Part shown: in pieces, positions 1-6,016 of the stretch
Position numbering within the stretch: the first letter of the stretch is position 1
How the letters are laid out: the number at the start of each line of letters is the position of its first letter
Origin: Prevotellaceae bacterium
Lineage (GTDB): Bacteria > Bacteroidota > Bacteroidia > Bacteroidales > Bacteroidaceae
NCBI GenBank assembly: GCA_031262265.1
Contig: JAISIB010000154.1
Coordinates: 1 to 7,496 of the forward strand
Direction of reading: 5' to 3'
Length of the DNA: 7,496 nt
Position numbers and translations under genes: made by a program
Notes under the pieces: model-generated
What the model was told of the DNA's origin: nothing
Databases searched by the model: none
What the model saw: the letters and a program-made list of their open reading frames with translations, nothing else

Positions 1-1
1 T

Positions 2-1000
2 GAGCAACCGCCTAACAAAGAAAATATTTGGGATTTTCTATTGTATTTGTTCCCGCATTATCTAAAAAAGGCATATTCGCAAGGCTTGTACAAAGCATAT
101 AAGCGAGAAGAATACAACGATGCAAATGTAAAAGGTGCGATAGATGTAAAGCGATACATTCGCACAAATATTCCTTTTTGCGGGAAAATTGCATACTCCA
201 CACGAGAACACAGCTATGATAACGCAGTCACTCAACTGATAAGACATACGATCGAACATATTAGAACCCACCCTTTCGGTAGTGGTATTTTGACTTCTAA
301 TATCGAAACTCGTGATATTGTGAGCAGATTTTGTTTCGTAACGCAGCAATCGTACAATAAAAATGCTCGACAAAACATAATTGCGGCAAATTTGAAACCC
401 GTATCACATCCGTATTTCACGGAATATAAGATGTTGCAGAAGATTTGTTTAAGGATTTTGCGGCGTGAGAAATTGACATTTGGTGCAGAAGACGATAAAA
501 TATATGGATTGCTTTTTGATGGTGCATGGTTGTGGGAGAAGTATCTGAATACGATTTTGAAGGATGATTTTATCCCTTCTGATAATAACAAGAAACAAGG
601 TGGACACTACTTGTTCCAAAAACAAGGGAGAGGGCTCCAATCTATTTATCCTGATTTTATAAGCAAACAAGAGCCAATCAAGATTGGTGATGCAAAATAT
701 ATTCCATTAGGGAATCAAGAGAGATATTCGGAAAATTCGGAGCGTGCAATAAGTATTTATTACAAAACAATAACTTATATGTATCGTTTCAACTCAATCT
801 ACGGTTTCTTATTATTTCCTCATCCCGAAAAGTTTTTCAATGAAACATACAAGATAAAAGAGACAGACGGAATTTTAAGAAAATTGGGTTTGGCAATTCC
901 CCAAAATAAGGACAACTTTCATGTTTTTCAGCAAGAAATGAGGGACAATGAGCAAGAATTGTTGAAGAATATAGACCAACCTTTTAAGGAAAACGCCTAA
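2..1000 (+). CDS. mcrC: McrC-like subunit of a McrBC-type restriction system (5'-partial)
   Basis: The frame is open from base 2 with no start signal at the edge, so this is the C-terminal 332 residues of a longer protein; the TTG at 41 is internal. McrC is the endonuclease subunit that joins the GTPase McrB to cut modified DNA. The stretch NDANVKGAIDVKRYIRTNIP and the nearby GKIAY, TREHSYDN and VTQLIRHT blocks are typical of the McrC family. A PD-(D/E)XK nuclease core is visible: a helix with WLWEKYL (Glu at nt 539-541), YPDF (Asp at nt 653-655), then GDAKY (Asp 689-691, Lys 695-697). All key residues are present, so the visible part looks intact. Base composition is low in GC (about 32-35% in sampled 60-nt lines, against about 52% in gmd), which suggests acquisition by transfer. 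mcrB is expected just upstream, outside the window. The stop codon lies inside the first unit of a 42-bp repeat array, so the last few residues may be repeat-derived. Family assignment is firm; the modification recognised cannot be read from this subunit. Confidence 0.88.
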   Translation, partial: EQPPNKENIWDFLLYLFPHYLKKAYSQGLYKAYKREEYNDANVKGAIDVKRYIRTNIPFCGKIAYSTREHSYDNAVTQLIRHTIEHIRTHPFGSGILTSNIETRDIVSRFCFVTQQSYNKNARQNIIAANLKPVSHPYFTEYKMLQKICLRILRREKLTFGAEDDKIYGLLFDGAWLWEKYLNTILKDDFIPSDNNKKQGGHYLFQKQGRGLQSIYPDFISKQEPIKIGDAKYIPLGNQERYSENSERAISIYYKTITYMYRFNSIYGFLLFPHPEKFFNETYKIKETDGILRKLGLAIPQNKDNFHVFQQEMRDNEQELLKNIDQPFKENA

Positions 1001-1003
1001 AAA

Positions 1004-1030
1004 CTTAAAAAGCGGGGTATGCTTTTTAAG
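1004..1030. repeat. Palindrome 1 of the 42-bp array (perfect 10-bp arms)
   Basis: The 10-bp arms are perfectly complementary around a 7-nt loop, and the stem can extend by one A-T pair (1003 with 1031). It begins four nucleotides after the mcrC stop codon, so a transcript leaving mcrC would carry it. It could protect the mRNA 3' end, but that is inference. Confidence 0.85.
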
Positions 1031-1087
1031 TAAATTGCCAAAAAGCTTAAAATGTTAGGCGTGCTTTTTAAGGAAATCGACCAAAAA

Positions 1088-1114
1088 CTTAAAAAGTGGG
1101 GCATACTTTTTAAG
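1088..1114. repeat. Palindrome 3 of the 42-bp array (perfect 10-bp arms)
   Basis: This is the same architecture as palindrome 1, with the innermost pair changed from C-G to T-A and one loop change (GGGGTAT to GGGGCAT). The two arms changed together and the outer stem did not change, which supports selection on or copying of a folded element rather than simple decay. Confidence 0.85.
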
Positions 1115-1180
1115 GATACGTATAAAAGGTAGAACGAAAGATTGCTTTCCAAAAACAGGTAAACGACATTTGCCGCGCCG

Positions 1181-1215
1181 TTCTTGCGCTTTCCACTTTG
1201 TTTTGATAATTTTGC
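1181..1215 (+). promoter_or_regulatory. Bacteroidetes-type promoter candidate for recR
   Basis: TAATTTTGC at 1207-1215 matches the Bacteroidetes -7 consensus TAnnTTTGY at every defined position. A -33-like TTCTTG at 1181-1186 precedes it with a 20-nt spacer, within the usual 19-21. Transcription would start near 1220, leaving a leader of about 25 nt before the ATG at 1244. This also argues against the in-frame TTG at 1184, which would lie inside the promoter. Confidence 0.55.
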
Positions 1216-1243
1216 GGACGAAATACGCAAAACGAATATTCAG

Positions 1244-1864
1244 ATGATGCCATCCTCTTATCCTTCCGTATTGTTAGAAAAAGCCGTACACGAGTTCGCC
1301 AAGTTGCCGGGCGTGGGACGCAAGACGGCCATGCGCTTGGTATTGCATCTGCTTCGGCAGGACGTAGCAACGGTGGAGGCACTGAGCGGGGCACTGTTGA
1401 CGCTACGCAAAGACGTACGGTATTGTCGCGTGTGCCACAATATCTCCGATACGGAAACATGCGCAATTTGTGCCAATCCGAAGCGCGACGCTTCGCTGGT
1501 ATGCGTAGTAGAAAGCATTCGCGACGTGATGGCGGTGGAAGCAACGGGACAGTACAGCGGATTGTATCATGTGCTGGGCGGCATTATTTCTCCGTTGGAC
1601 GGCATCGGGCCGAGCGATTTACAGATAGATAGTCTGTTGGAACGCGCTCAATCGGGCACGGTGCAGGAAATTATTCTCGCGTTGCCCTCTACGATGGAAG
1701 GCGATACGACCAATTTTTATCTTTTCCGGAAGTTGGAGCCGACGGGCATACGAATGAGCGTCATTGCGCGCGGCATCGCGATCGGTGATGAGTTGGAATA
1801 CACGGATGAGATTACGTTAGGGCGTAGCATTGCCAACCGGACAGAATTTAAGGGCGTAGGGTAG
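1244..1864 (+). CDS. recR: Recombination mediator protein RecR
   Basis: RecR acts in the cytoplasm with RecO (and RecF) to load RecA onto SSB-coated single-stranded DNA during gap repair. The 206-residue product has the full domain order: an N-terminal helix-hairpin-helix (LPGVGRKTAMRLVLHLL, residues 21-37), a four-cysteine zinc site (C61-X2-C64-X8-C73-X2-C76), a Toprim domain from about residue 84 (VCVVES with acidic Glu90; SPLDGIGPSD at 116-125) and a C-terminal Walker-like segment (GRSIANR, 193-199). The length is normal for the family. The ATG at 1244 is chosen because RecR proteins begin a few residues before the YPSVLLEKAV block and because a promoter lies upstream; the adjacent ATG at 1247 is an equal alternative. 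No clear Shine-Dalgarno is visible, which is common in Bacteroidetes. The gene has its own promoter candidate and is separated from gmd by 56 nt, so it is probably a separate transcription unit. Confidence 0.97.
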   Translation: MMPSSYPSVLLEKAVHEFAKLPGVGRKTAMRLVLHLLRQDVATVEALSGALLTLRKDVRYCRVCHNISDTETCAICANPKRDASLVCVVESIRDVMAVEATGQYSGLYHVLGGIISPLDGIGPSDLQIDSLLERAQSGTVQEIILALPSTMEGDTTNFYLFRKLEPTGIRMSVIARGIAIGDELEYTDEITLGRSIANRTEFKGVG

Positions 1865-1896
1865 TGTGATGTGTACGGAAGTTCGGGATGTTTTCG

Positions 1897-1905
1897 TACC
1901 TTTGT
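1897..1905 (+). promoter_or_regulatory. Bacteroidetes -7 element ahead of gmd
   Basis: TACCTTTGT fits TAnnTTTGY fully and lies 15 nt before the gmd ATG. No good TTTG is found 19-21 nt upstream, so the -33 half is weak. If real, the leader would be only about 10 nt. It would drive the gmd-rfbA-rfbC-marC cluster independently of recR. Confidence 0.45.
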
Positions 1906-1920
1906 TGCGTAATATAGTAG

Positions 1921-2985
1921 ATGAATATGAAAAAAGCCCTTATCACCGGCATCACCGGACAGGACGGTTCCTTCCTCGCCGAGTTCCTTTTAGAAAAAAA
2001 CTATGAAGTGCATGGCGTGTTGCGCCGCTCTTCTTCGTTCAACACGGGACGTATCGAACACCTCTATTTTGATGAGTGGGTGCGCGATATGAAGCAGCAA
2101 CGATTGATAAACTTACACTACGGCGACATGACCGATAGTAGTTCGTTGATACGTATTATCCAAATGATACAACCTGACGAGATTTATAATCTGGCCGCGC
2201 AAAGCCACGTGAAAGTGTCGTTCGATATTCCCGAATATACGGCGGAGGCCGACGCGGTGGGTACGTTGCGTTTACTGGAAGCCGTGCGCATATTGGGTAT
2301 GGAGCGGAAAGTGAGAATCTATCAGGCGTCTACGTCCGAACTCTACGGGAAGGTACAAGAAGTGCCGCAGTCGGAGACGACGCCGTTCTATCCTCGTTCT
2401 CCCTACGGCGTAGCGAAGCAATACGGCTTTTGGATCACGAAAAATTACCGCGAGAGTTATGGTATGTTTGCCGTCAACGGGATACTTTTCAACCATGAGA
2501 GCGAGCGACGCGGCGAGACGTTCGTGAGCCGTAAAATATCGTTGGCCGTAGCACGTATCGCGCAAGGATTGCAGGAAAAACTCTATCTGGGAAATCTGGA
2601 CGCCTTGCGCGACTGGGGCTATGCCAAAGATTACGTGGAATGTATGTGGCTGATGTTGCAACACAGCGAACCGGAAGATTTCGTTATCGCAACCGGTAAG
2701 TACCATACCGTGCGCGAATTTTGTACGTCGGCATTCCTCGAAGCAGGTATCGAATTGCGTTGGGAAGGCGAAGGTATATCCGAGCGGGGTATCGACAAGA
2801 ACGGTCGTACGCTGGTAGAAGTAGACGAAAAATATTTCCGTCCGGCAGAGGTGGAACAATTGTTGGGTGACCCTGCGAAAGCGCGTCGTTTGTTGGGCTG
2901 GAATCCGCAGCGGACGTCCTTCGAGGAATTGGTTAAGATCATGGTTCGCCATGATATAGATTACGTAAAGAAACTATCTATATAA
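1921..2985 (+). CDS. gmd: GDP-mannose 4,6-dehydratase
   Basis: This cytoplasmic NADP-dependent enzyme turns GDP-D-mannose into GDP-4-keto-6-deoxy-D-mannose, the precursor of GDP-L-fucose, GDP-D-rhamnose and related sugars. It is an extended short-chain dehydrogenase of 354 residues. The Rossmann glycine motif GITGQDG is at 10-16. The catalytic set is Thr138 and Glu140 in QASTSELYG, with Tyr162 and Lys166 in SPYGVAK. Family blocks FNHESERRGETF, LRDWGYAKDYV, PEDFVIATG and YFRPAEVEQLLGDP are all present. It is slightly shorter than the E. coli enzyme (373) because the loop before VDEKYFRPAEV is short, which I regard as ordinary variation. The start could be 1921 or the ATG at 1927 (MKKALITG); no Shine-Dalgarno decides it. 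It is followed 11 nt later by rfbA, an arrangement that implies cotranscription. The usual partner fcl/wcaG (GDP-fucose synthase) is not adjacent, so the final sugar made from its product cannot be read here. Confidence 0.97.
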   Translation: MNMKKALITGITGQDGSFLAEFLLEKNYEVHGVLRRSSSFNTGRIEHLYFDEWVRDMKQQRLINLHYGDMTDSSSLIRIIQMIQPDEIYNLAAQSHVKVSFDIPEYTAEADAVGTLRLLEAVRILGMERKVRIYQASTSELYGKVQEVPQSETTPFYPRSPYGVAKQYGFWITKNYRESYGMFAVNGILFNHESERRGETFVSRKISLAVARIAQGLQEKLYLGNLDALRDWGYAKDYVECMWLMLQHSEPEDFVIATGKYHTVREFCTSAFLEAGIELRWEGEGISERGIDKNGRTLVEVDEKYFRPAEVEQLLGDPAKARRLLGWNPQRTSFEELVKIMVRHDIDYVKKLSI

Positions 2986-2996
2986 ATACGCACACT

Positions 2997-3887
2997 ATGA
3001 AAGGTATCGTTCTGGCCGGCGGTTCGGGTACGCGCTTGTATCCGATAACGAAAGCCGTCAGCAAACAATTGCTTCCCGTCTTCGACAAACCGATGGTTTA
3101 CTACCCGATTTCCGTGCTGATGTTGGCCGGTCTTCGCGAAATTCTAATTATTTCTACGCCCTATGACTTGCCGGCTTTCCAACGCTTGTTAGGTGACGGC
3201 AGCCAGTACGGAGTGAGTTTCACGTACGCCGAGCAACCTTCGCCCGACGGCCTGGCGCAAGCGTTTATCATCGGAGAAGAATTCATCGGGACAGATAGCG
3301 TTTGTTTGGTGCTGGGGGATAATATCTTTTATGGGCAGGGTTTTCGGAAAATGTTGGCGGAAGCCGTCAATACCGCAGAGCAATACCAAAAGGCGACCGT
3401 ATTCGGTTATTGGGTGCGAGATCCGGAACGCTACGGCGTGGTAGAGTTCGACGAAGACGCCAATGCACATAGCATTGAGGAAAAACCGTTGCATCCGAAG
3501 TCCAACTATGCTGTCGTCGGTTTGTACTTCTATCCGAACAAGGTCGTAGAGGTAGCCAAACAAATCAAACCGTCGGCGCGCGGTGAATTGGAAATAACGA
3601 CGGTCAATCAACAGTTTTTGGAAGACCAAGCGTTGAAGGTGCAAATACTGAGTCGCGGCTTCGCATGGTTAGATACGGGTACGCACGATTCCTTATCGGA
3701 GGCCAGCACGTTCATAGAAGTAATCGAGAAACGACAAGGTCTGAAAATCGCTTGCTTAGAAGCGATTGCCTATACCAAAGGTTGGATTTCGGCGGACAAA
3801 ATGCGGGAGTTGGCGCAACCGATGCTGAAAAACCAATATGGACAATATCTGATGCGTATCGTTGACGAGGGAATAGTGACATTGTAA
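2997..3887 (+). CDS. rfbA: Glucose-1-phosphate thymidylyltransferase (RfbA/RmlA)
   Basis: It catalyses the first step of dTDP-L-rhamnose synthesis: dTTP plus glucose-1-phosphate gives dTDP-glucose and pyrophosphate, in the cytoplasm. The 296-residue length is normal for the short RmlA class. The nucleotide-binding signature LAGGSGTRLYP is at 6-16, followed by SKQLLPVFDKPMVYYP. Metal-binding Asp108 lies in LGDNIFYG and Asp226 in LDTGTHDSL. The sugar-phosphate lysine lies in EEKP (161-164), and RGELEITTVN is at 195-204. The ATG at 2997 is 11 nt after the gmd stop with no obvious Shine-Dalgarno, so translation may be coupled to gmd. dTDP-glucose made here needs RmlB before RmlC can act; no rmlB lies between rfbA and rfbC or elsewhere in the window. 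Confidence 0.97.
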   Translation: MKGIVLAGGSGTRLYPITKAVSKQLLPVFDKPMVYYPISVLMLAGLREILIISTPYDLPAFQRLLGDGSQYGVSFTYAEQPSPDGLAQAFIIGEEFIGTDSVCLVLGDNIFYGQGFRKMLAEAVNTAEQYQKATVFGYWVRDPERYGVVEFDEDANAHSIEEKPLHPKSNYAVVGLYFYPNKVVEVAKQIKPSARGELEITTVNQQFLEDQALKVQILSRGFAWLDTGTHDSLSEASTFIEVIEKRQGLKIACLEAIAYTKGWISADKMRELAQPMLKNQYGQYLMRIVDEGIVTL

Positions 3888-3901
3888 GCGGGGAAAAGGA
3901 T

Positions 3902-4471
3902 ATGAATGTATTAACTACCGATATTGAGGGCTTATTGATTATCGAACCACGGGTGTTTAGCGATGCGCGCGGCTATTTTTTTGAATCTTATTCGGAGCGC
4001 GATTTCGTAGAGCAAGTGTGTCGGACACGATTTGTACAAGATAACGAAAGCAAGTCTTGTTACGGCGTGGTGCGTGGCCTACATTTGCAGGCTCCGCCGT
4101 ATGCGCAAAGCAAATTGGTGCGCGTCATTCAAGGAGCGGTGCTGGATGTGGCCGTAGATATTCGGCAAGGTTCGCCCACGTACGGTCGTTATGCGGCCAT
4201 TGAACTCTCGGCGGAAAATAAACGTCAGCTTTTTATCCCGCGTGGCTTTGCGCATGGATTCAGCGTACTGACGGAAGATGTGATATTCAGTTATAAATGC
4301 GATAATTACTATGCTCCGCAGGCCGAACGGGCACTTGCGTGGGACGACGCCGATTTGAATATTGATTGGCGCATTCCGGCAGATCGCGTGATACTCTCCG
4401 AAAAAGATAAGCATCATCCGTCGTTAAAAGATTTCATTACCCCGTTTATGGAAACGGATTCGTTATATTAA
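3902..4471 (+). CDS. rfbC: dTDP-4-dehydrorhamnose 3,5-epimerase (RfbC/RmlC)
   Basis: This cupin-fold enzyme epimerises dTDP-4-keto-6-deoxyglucose at C3 and C5 in the rhamnose pathway. It has 189 residues, the normal size. The RmlC signature is visible: FSDARGYFFESY (19-30), FVQDNESKS, the catalytic histidine in VVRGLHLQ (His61), VDIRQGSPTYG (85-95), FIPRGFAHGFSVL (111-123) with His118, and YKCDNYYAPQAERALAWDDADLNIDW (starting with Tyr131). The common WNDP is WDDA here, a mild change. The ATG at 3902 is preceded by GGGGAAAAGGA at 3890-3900, purine-rich but very close to the start codon. It lies 14 nt after rfbA and 14 nt before the MarC gene, in one same-strand cluster. rfbD, often next in line, is replaced here by the MarC-family gene. 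Confidence 0.96.
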   Translation: MNVLTTDIEGLLIIEPRVFSDARGYFFESYSERDFVEQVCRTRFVQDNESKSCYGVVRGLHLQAPPYAQSKLVRVIQGAVLDVAVDIRQGSPTYGRYAAIELSAENKRQLFIPRGFAHGFSVLTEDVIFSYKCDNYYAPQAERALAWDDADLNIDWRIPADRVILSEKDKHHPSLKDFITPFMETDSLY

Positions 4472-4474
4472 TAT

Positions 4475-4481
4475 AAGGAGG
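4475..4481 (+). promoter_or_regulatory. Strong Shine-Dalgarno for the MarC-family gene
   Basis: AAGGAGG lies 4 nt before the ATG at 4486. It is the only near-perfect Shine-Dalgarno in the window, which stands out because other starts here have weak or no such site. It fixes the start and suggests independent initiation rather than coupling to rfbC. Confidence 0.7.
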
Positions 4482-4485
4482 AGAT

Positions 4486-5076
4486 ATGTTTGTACACTTC
4501 AATTTCCAAGAAATGATCAGCGCGTTTATCGTGCTGTTTGCCGTCATTGATATTATCGGTGCCATTCCGATTATCTTAAACTTGAAAGAACGTGGGCAAA
4601 CCGTCAACGCTATGAAGGCTACGCTGCTTTCTTGTGCCTTGTTGATAGGATTCTTTTACGTCGGCGACTGGATGTTGAAACTTTTTCATGTAGATATAGA
4701 ATCTTTTGCCGTTGCCGGTGCTATCGTGATATTCTTAATGGCATTGGAAATGCTGCTGGATGTGGAAATATTCAAGAATCAGGGGCCAATCAAAGAGGCT
4801 ACGCTCGTTCCCTTGGTGTTTCCGTTGTTAGCGGGCGCCGGTTCTTTTACTACGTTATTGTCATTGCGTGCCGAATATGCAAGCATAAATATCATTATCG
4901 CCTTGCTTCTGAATATGGTCTGGGTGTATTTTGTCATCCGCATGACCGATACGGTGGAACGCCTGTTGGGGAAGGGCGGCATCTATATGATTCGGAAATT
5001 CTTCGGTATTATTCTGATCGCGATTGCCGTTCGTTTGTTCACGGCCAACTTCATGCAATTGATAGAAAGTTTTTGA
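4486..5076 (+). CDS. MarC-family (UPF0056) integral membrane protein
   Basis: The 196-residue product is a small inner-membrane protein of the MarC/UPF0056 family. Six hydrophobic segments can be placed at about 9-31, 45-66, 72-92, 105-127, 132-153 and 171-190. Family marks are FAVIDIIGAIPII (18-30), PLVFPLLAGAGSFTTLLS (109-126) in the repeated half, and RKFFGIILIAIAVRLF (170-185). The biochemical function of the family is unsettled: it was once linked to multiple antibiotic resistance in E. coli, but that role was not upheld, and some relatives are proposed as exporters. The gene follows rfbC by 14 nt, so it probably shares the gmd-rfbA-rfbC transcript, but nothing in the sequence ties it to sugar metabolism. 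The start is set by the AAGGAGG site. It ends 53 nt before the AraC-type gene. Confidence 0.92.
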   Translation: MFVHFNFQEMISAFIVLFAVIDIIGAIPIILNLKERGQTVNAMKATLLSCALLIGFFYVGDWMLKLFHVDIESFAVAGAIVIFLMALEMLLDVEIFKNQGPIKEATLVPLVFPLLAGAGSFTTLLSLRAEYASINIIIALLLNMVWVYFVIRMTDTVERLLGKGGIYMIRKFFGIILIAIAVRLFTANFMQLIESF

Positions 5077-5101
5077 GAGTGAAAAGAAAAGCGTACTTTT
5101 G
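5072..5101 (+). promoter_or_regulatory. Bacteroidetes-type promoter candidate for the AraC-family gene
   Basis: TACTTTTG at 5094-5101 matches TAnnTTTG, and TTTG at 5072-5075, overlapping the marC stop codon, is a -33 match with an 18-nt spacer, one short of the usual range. Transcription would start near 5108, about 20 nt before the ATG at 5130. The regulator can therefore be expressed separately from the upstream cluster. Confidence 0.45.
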
Positions 5102-5129
5102 GCTCATCAAACGACCGTAACAAGAGAAT

Positions 5130-6008
5130 ATGATAACCGGACAAAAACAATATCCTCGCTTGATAGATTGTACGTCGTGCCCCAAAGCATCCGACGGCGT
5201 GATGATGTATTATCAACGGGCGAAAGGATTCCATACGCCGGCAGATAAATGTTCTCAGAACTGTATTCTTTTCATTATCCAAGGAGAACTGTTGATCAAT
5301 AGCGAGGAATATCCGGGCGTCAAGCTGCGCGCCGGCGAATTCGTGTTGCAAGCCATCGGATCTAAGTTGGAAATGCTCGCGGTCGCAGACGTAGAATATG
5401 TTTTCTACTGGTTTAATGATCTTCCGAAGATTTGTGAGGAACGTTACAGGAGTATTCTGGAATATTCGGACTCTCCGTTGACTTATACGCCGCTCGTCGC
5501 AATTCCTCGCCTCAGGTATTTGTTGGCGGACACGGCTCTCTATTTGGAGGAACAACGTAAACCTTGTGGCGAGTATATTCAGTTGAAGGTGCAGGAAATC
5601 GTGTACATACTTTTGTGCTATTATCCCGCGCAACAACTTAGTGTCTTCTTCTATCCGATCAGTCGCTACACGCAATCATTCCATTTCTTTATCATGCAAA
5701 ACTATGAGAAAGTGAAGACGGTGGAAGAGTTCGCGCACTTGGGCGGTTATACGACGACTACATTCCGCCGAATCTTCCGTAACGTCTATGGCAAACCGGT
5801 GTACGAGTGGATACTTAGCAAAAAACGAGAGGGTATCTTACACGATTTGCAGTACACCAATCAACGTATCACCGAGATTTGCAATCGTTATGGCTTTGAT
5901 TCCCTTTCTCACTTCGCACATTTTTGCAAAGCCTCGTTCGGCGATACGCCCCGTGCCTTGCGGACGCGCGCCATCAAGGGCGAACGCATACAATCTTTGG
6001 TTGAGTAG
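5130..6008 (+). CDS. AraC-family transcriptional regulator
   Basis: This is a 292-residue cytoplasmic DNA-binding protein. The C-terminal AraC/XylS domain runs from about residue 188 to 282. Its first helix-turn-helix is around TVEEFAHLGGYTTTTFRRIFRNVYG (starting at 197). Next comes the linker KPVYEWILSKKREGILHDL, then the second helix-turn-helix around RITEICNRYGFDSLSHFAHFCKASFGDTPRALR (starting at 246). Both are well conserved. The N-terminal half (about 1-180) looks like a cupin-like sensing domain (ILFIIQGELLINSEEY, LRAGEFVLQAIG), but its ligand cannot be told. Four cysteines near the start form C14-X2-C17 and C41-X3-C45, a possible metal or redox site. A weak AAGAGA precedes the ATG. It has its own promoter candidate, and its target genes are unknown; the divergence-type clue is missing because the next gene converges on it. 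Confidence 0.93.
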   Translation: MITGQKQYPRLIDCTSCPKASDGVMMYYQRAKGFHTPADKCSQNCILFIIQGELLINSEEYPGVKLRAGEFVLQAIGSKLEMLAVADVEYVFYWFNDLPKICEERYRSILEYSDSPLTYTPLVAIPRLRYLLADTALYLEEQRKPCGEYIQLKVQEIVYILLCYYPAQQLSVFFYPISRYTQSFHFFIMQNYEKVKTVEEFAHLGGYTTTTFRRIFRNVYGKPVYEWILSKKREGILHDLQYTNQRITEICNRYGFDSLSHFAHFCKASFGDTPRALRTRAIKGERIQSLVE

Positions 6009-6016
6009 GGTATTGC

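Larger units (their letters stand above)
989..1114. repeat. Three 42-bp tandem units, each ending in a 27-nt palindrome
   Basis: Units lie at 989-1030, 1031-1072 and 1073-1114, exactly 42 nt each. Every unit has a 15-nt A-rich lead (pattern GAAAnCGnCnAAAAA in units 1 and 3) and a 27-nt palindrome. In unit 1 the arms are CTTAAAAAGC (1004-1013) and GCTTTTTAAG (1021-1030) around the loop GGGGTAT. In unit 3 they are CTTAAAAAGT (1088-1097) and ACTTTTTAAG (1105-1114) around GGGGCAT. Unit 2 (1046-1072) is less perfect, with one T-T mismatch. Units 1 and 3 match at 36 of 42 positions by hand count. The innermost pair of the stem changes from C-G (unit 1) through T-G (unit 2) to T-A (unit 3), so pairing is kept. 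The array begins inside the 3' end of mcrC and ends 69 nt before the recR promoter region. It is not a typical terminator, because the T runs are inside the stems and little GC pairing supports them. Its function is unknown. Confidence 0.9.

Noticed and set aside
1004..1030. Rho-independent terminator after mcrC
   Set aside because: The T run lies inside the stem and ends in AAG. GC pairing is limited to one or two pairs by the loop and one at the base, so it lacks the usual GC-rich stem followed by a free T tract.
989..1114. CRISPR-like array (27-nt repeats with 15-nt spacers)
   Set aside because: The spacers are far too short, resemble each other, and the whole unit is a tandem duplication; no cas genes are visible.
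1115..1180. Possible small gene or RNA between the repeat array and the recR promoter
   Set aside because: No reading frame with a plausible start, no tRNA-like fold and no promoter-like element was seen there.
1184..1243. Longer RecR start at TTG 1184
   Set aside because: The added residues do not resemble RecR, and the region carries the -33/-7 promoter candidate; the ATG at 1244 gives the normal length.
2272..2952. 226-residue minus-strand reading frame inside gmd
   Set aside because: It is antisense to a fully conserved gmd, has no recognisable motif, and is explained by codon composition of the coding strand.
5087..5100. Small AAAAG/CTTTT inverted repeat over the AraC promoter as a possible operator
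   Set aside because: It has only five A/T-dominated pairs around a 4-nt loop, expected by chance in AT-rich intergenic DNA.
4632..5120. 162-residue plus-strand frame overlapping marC
   Set aside because: It is the shifted frame of a clear MarC-family gene; its composition (many Arg, Cys and Tyr) is typical of an out-of-frame shadow.
4983..5675. 230-residue minus-strand reading frame across the end of marC and the start of the AraC gene
   Set aside because: It runs antisense to two well-supported genes and their intergenic promoter, with no family signature.
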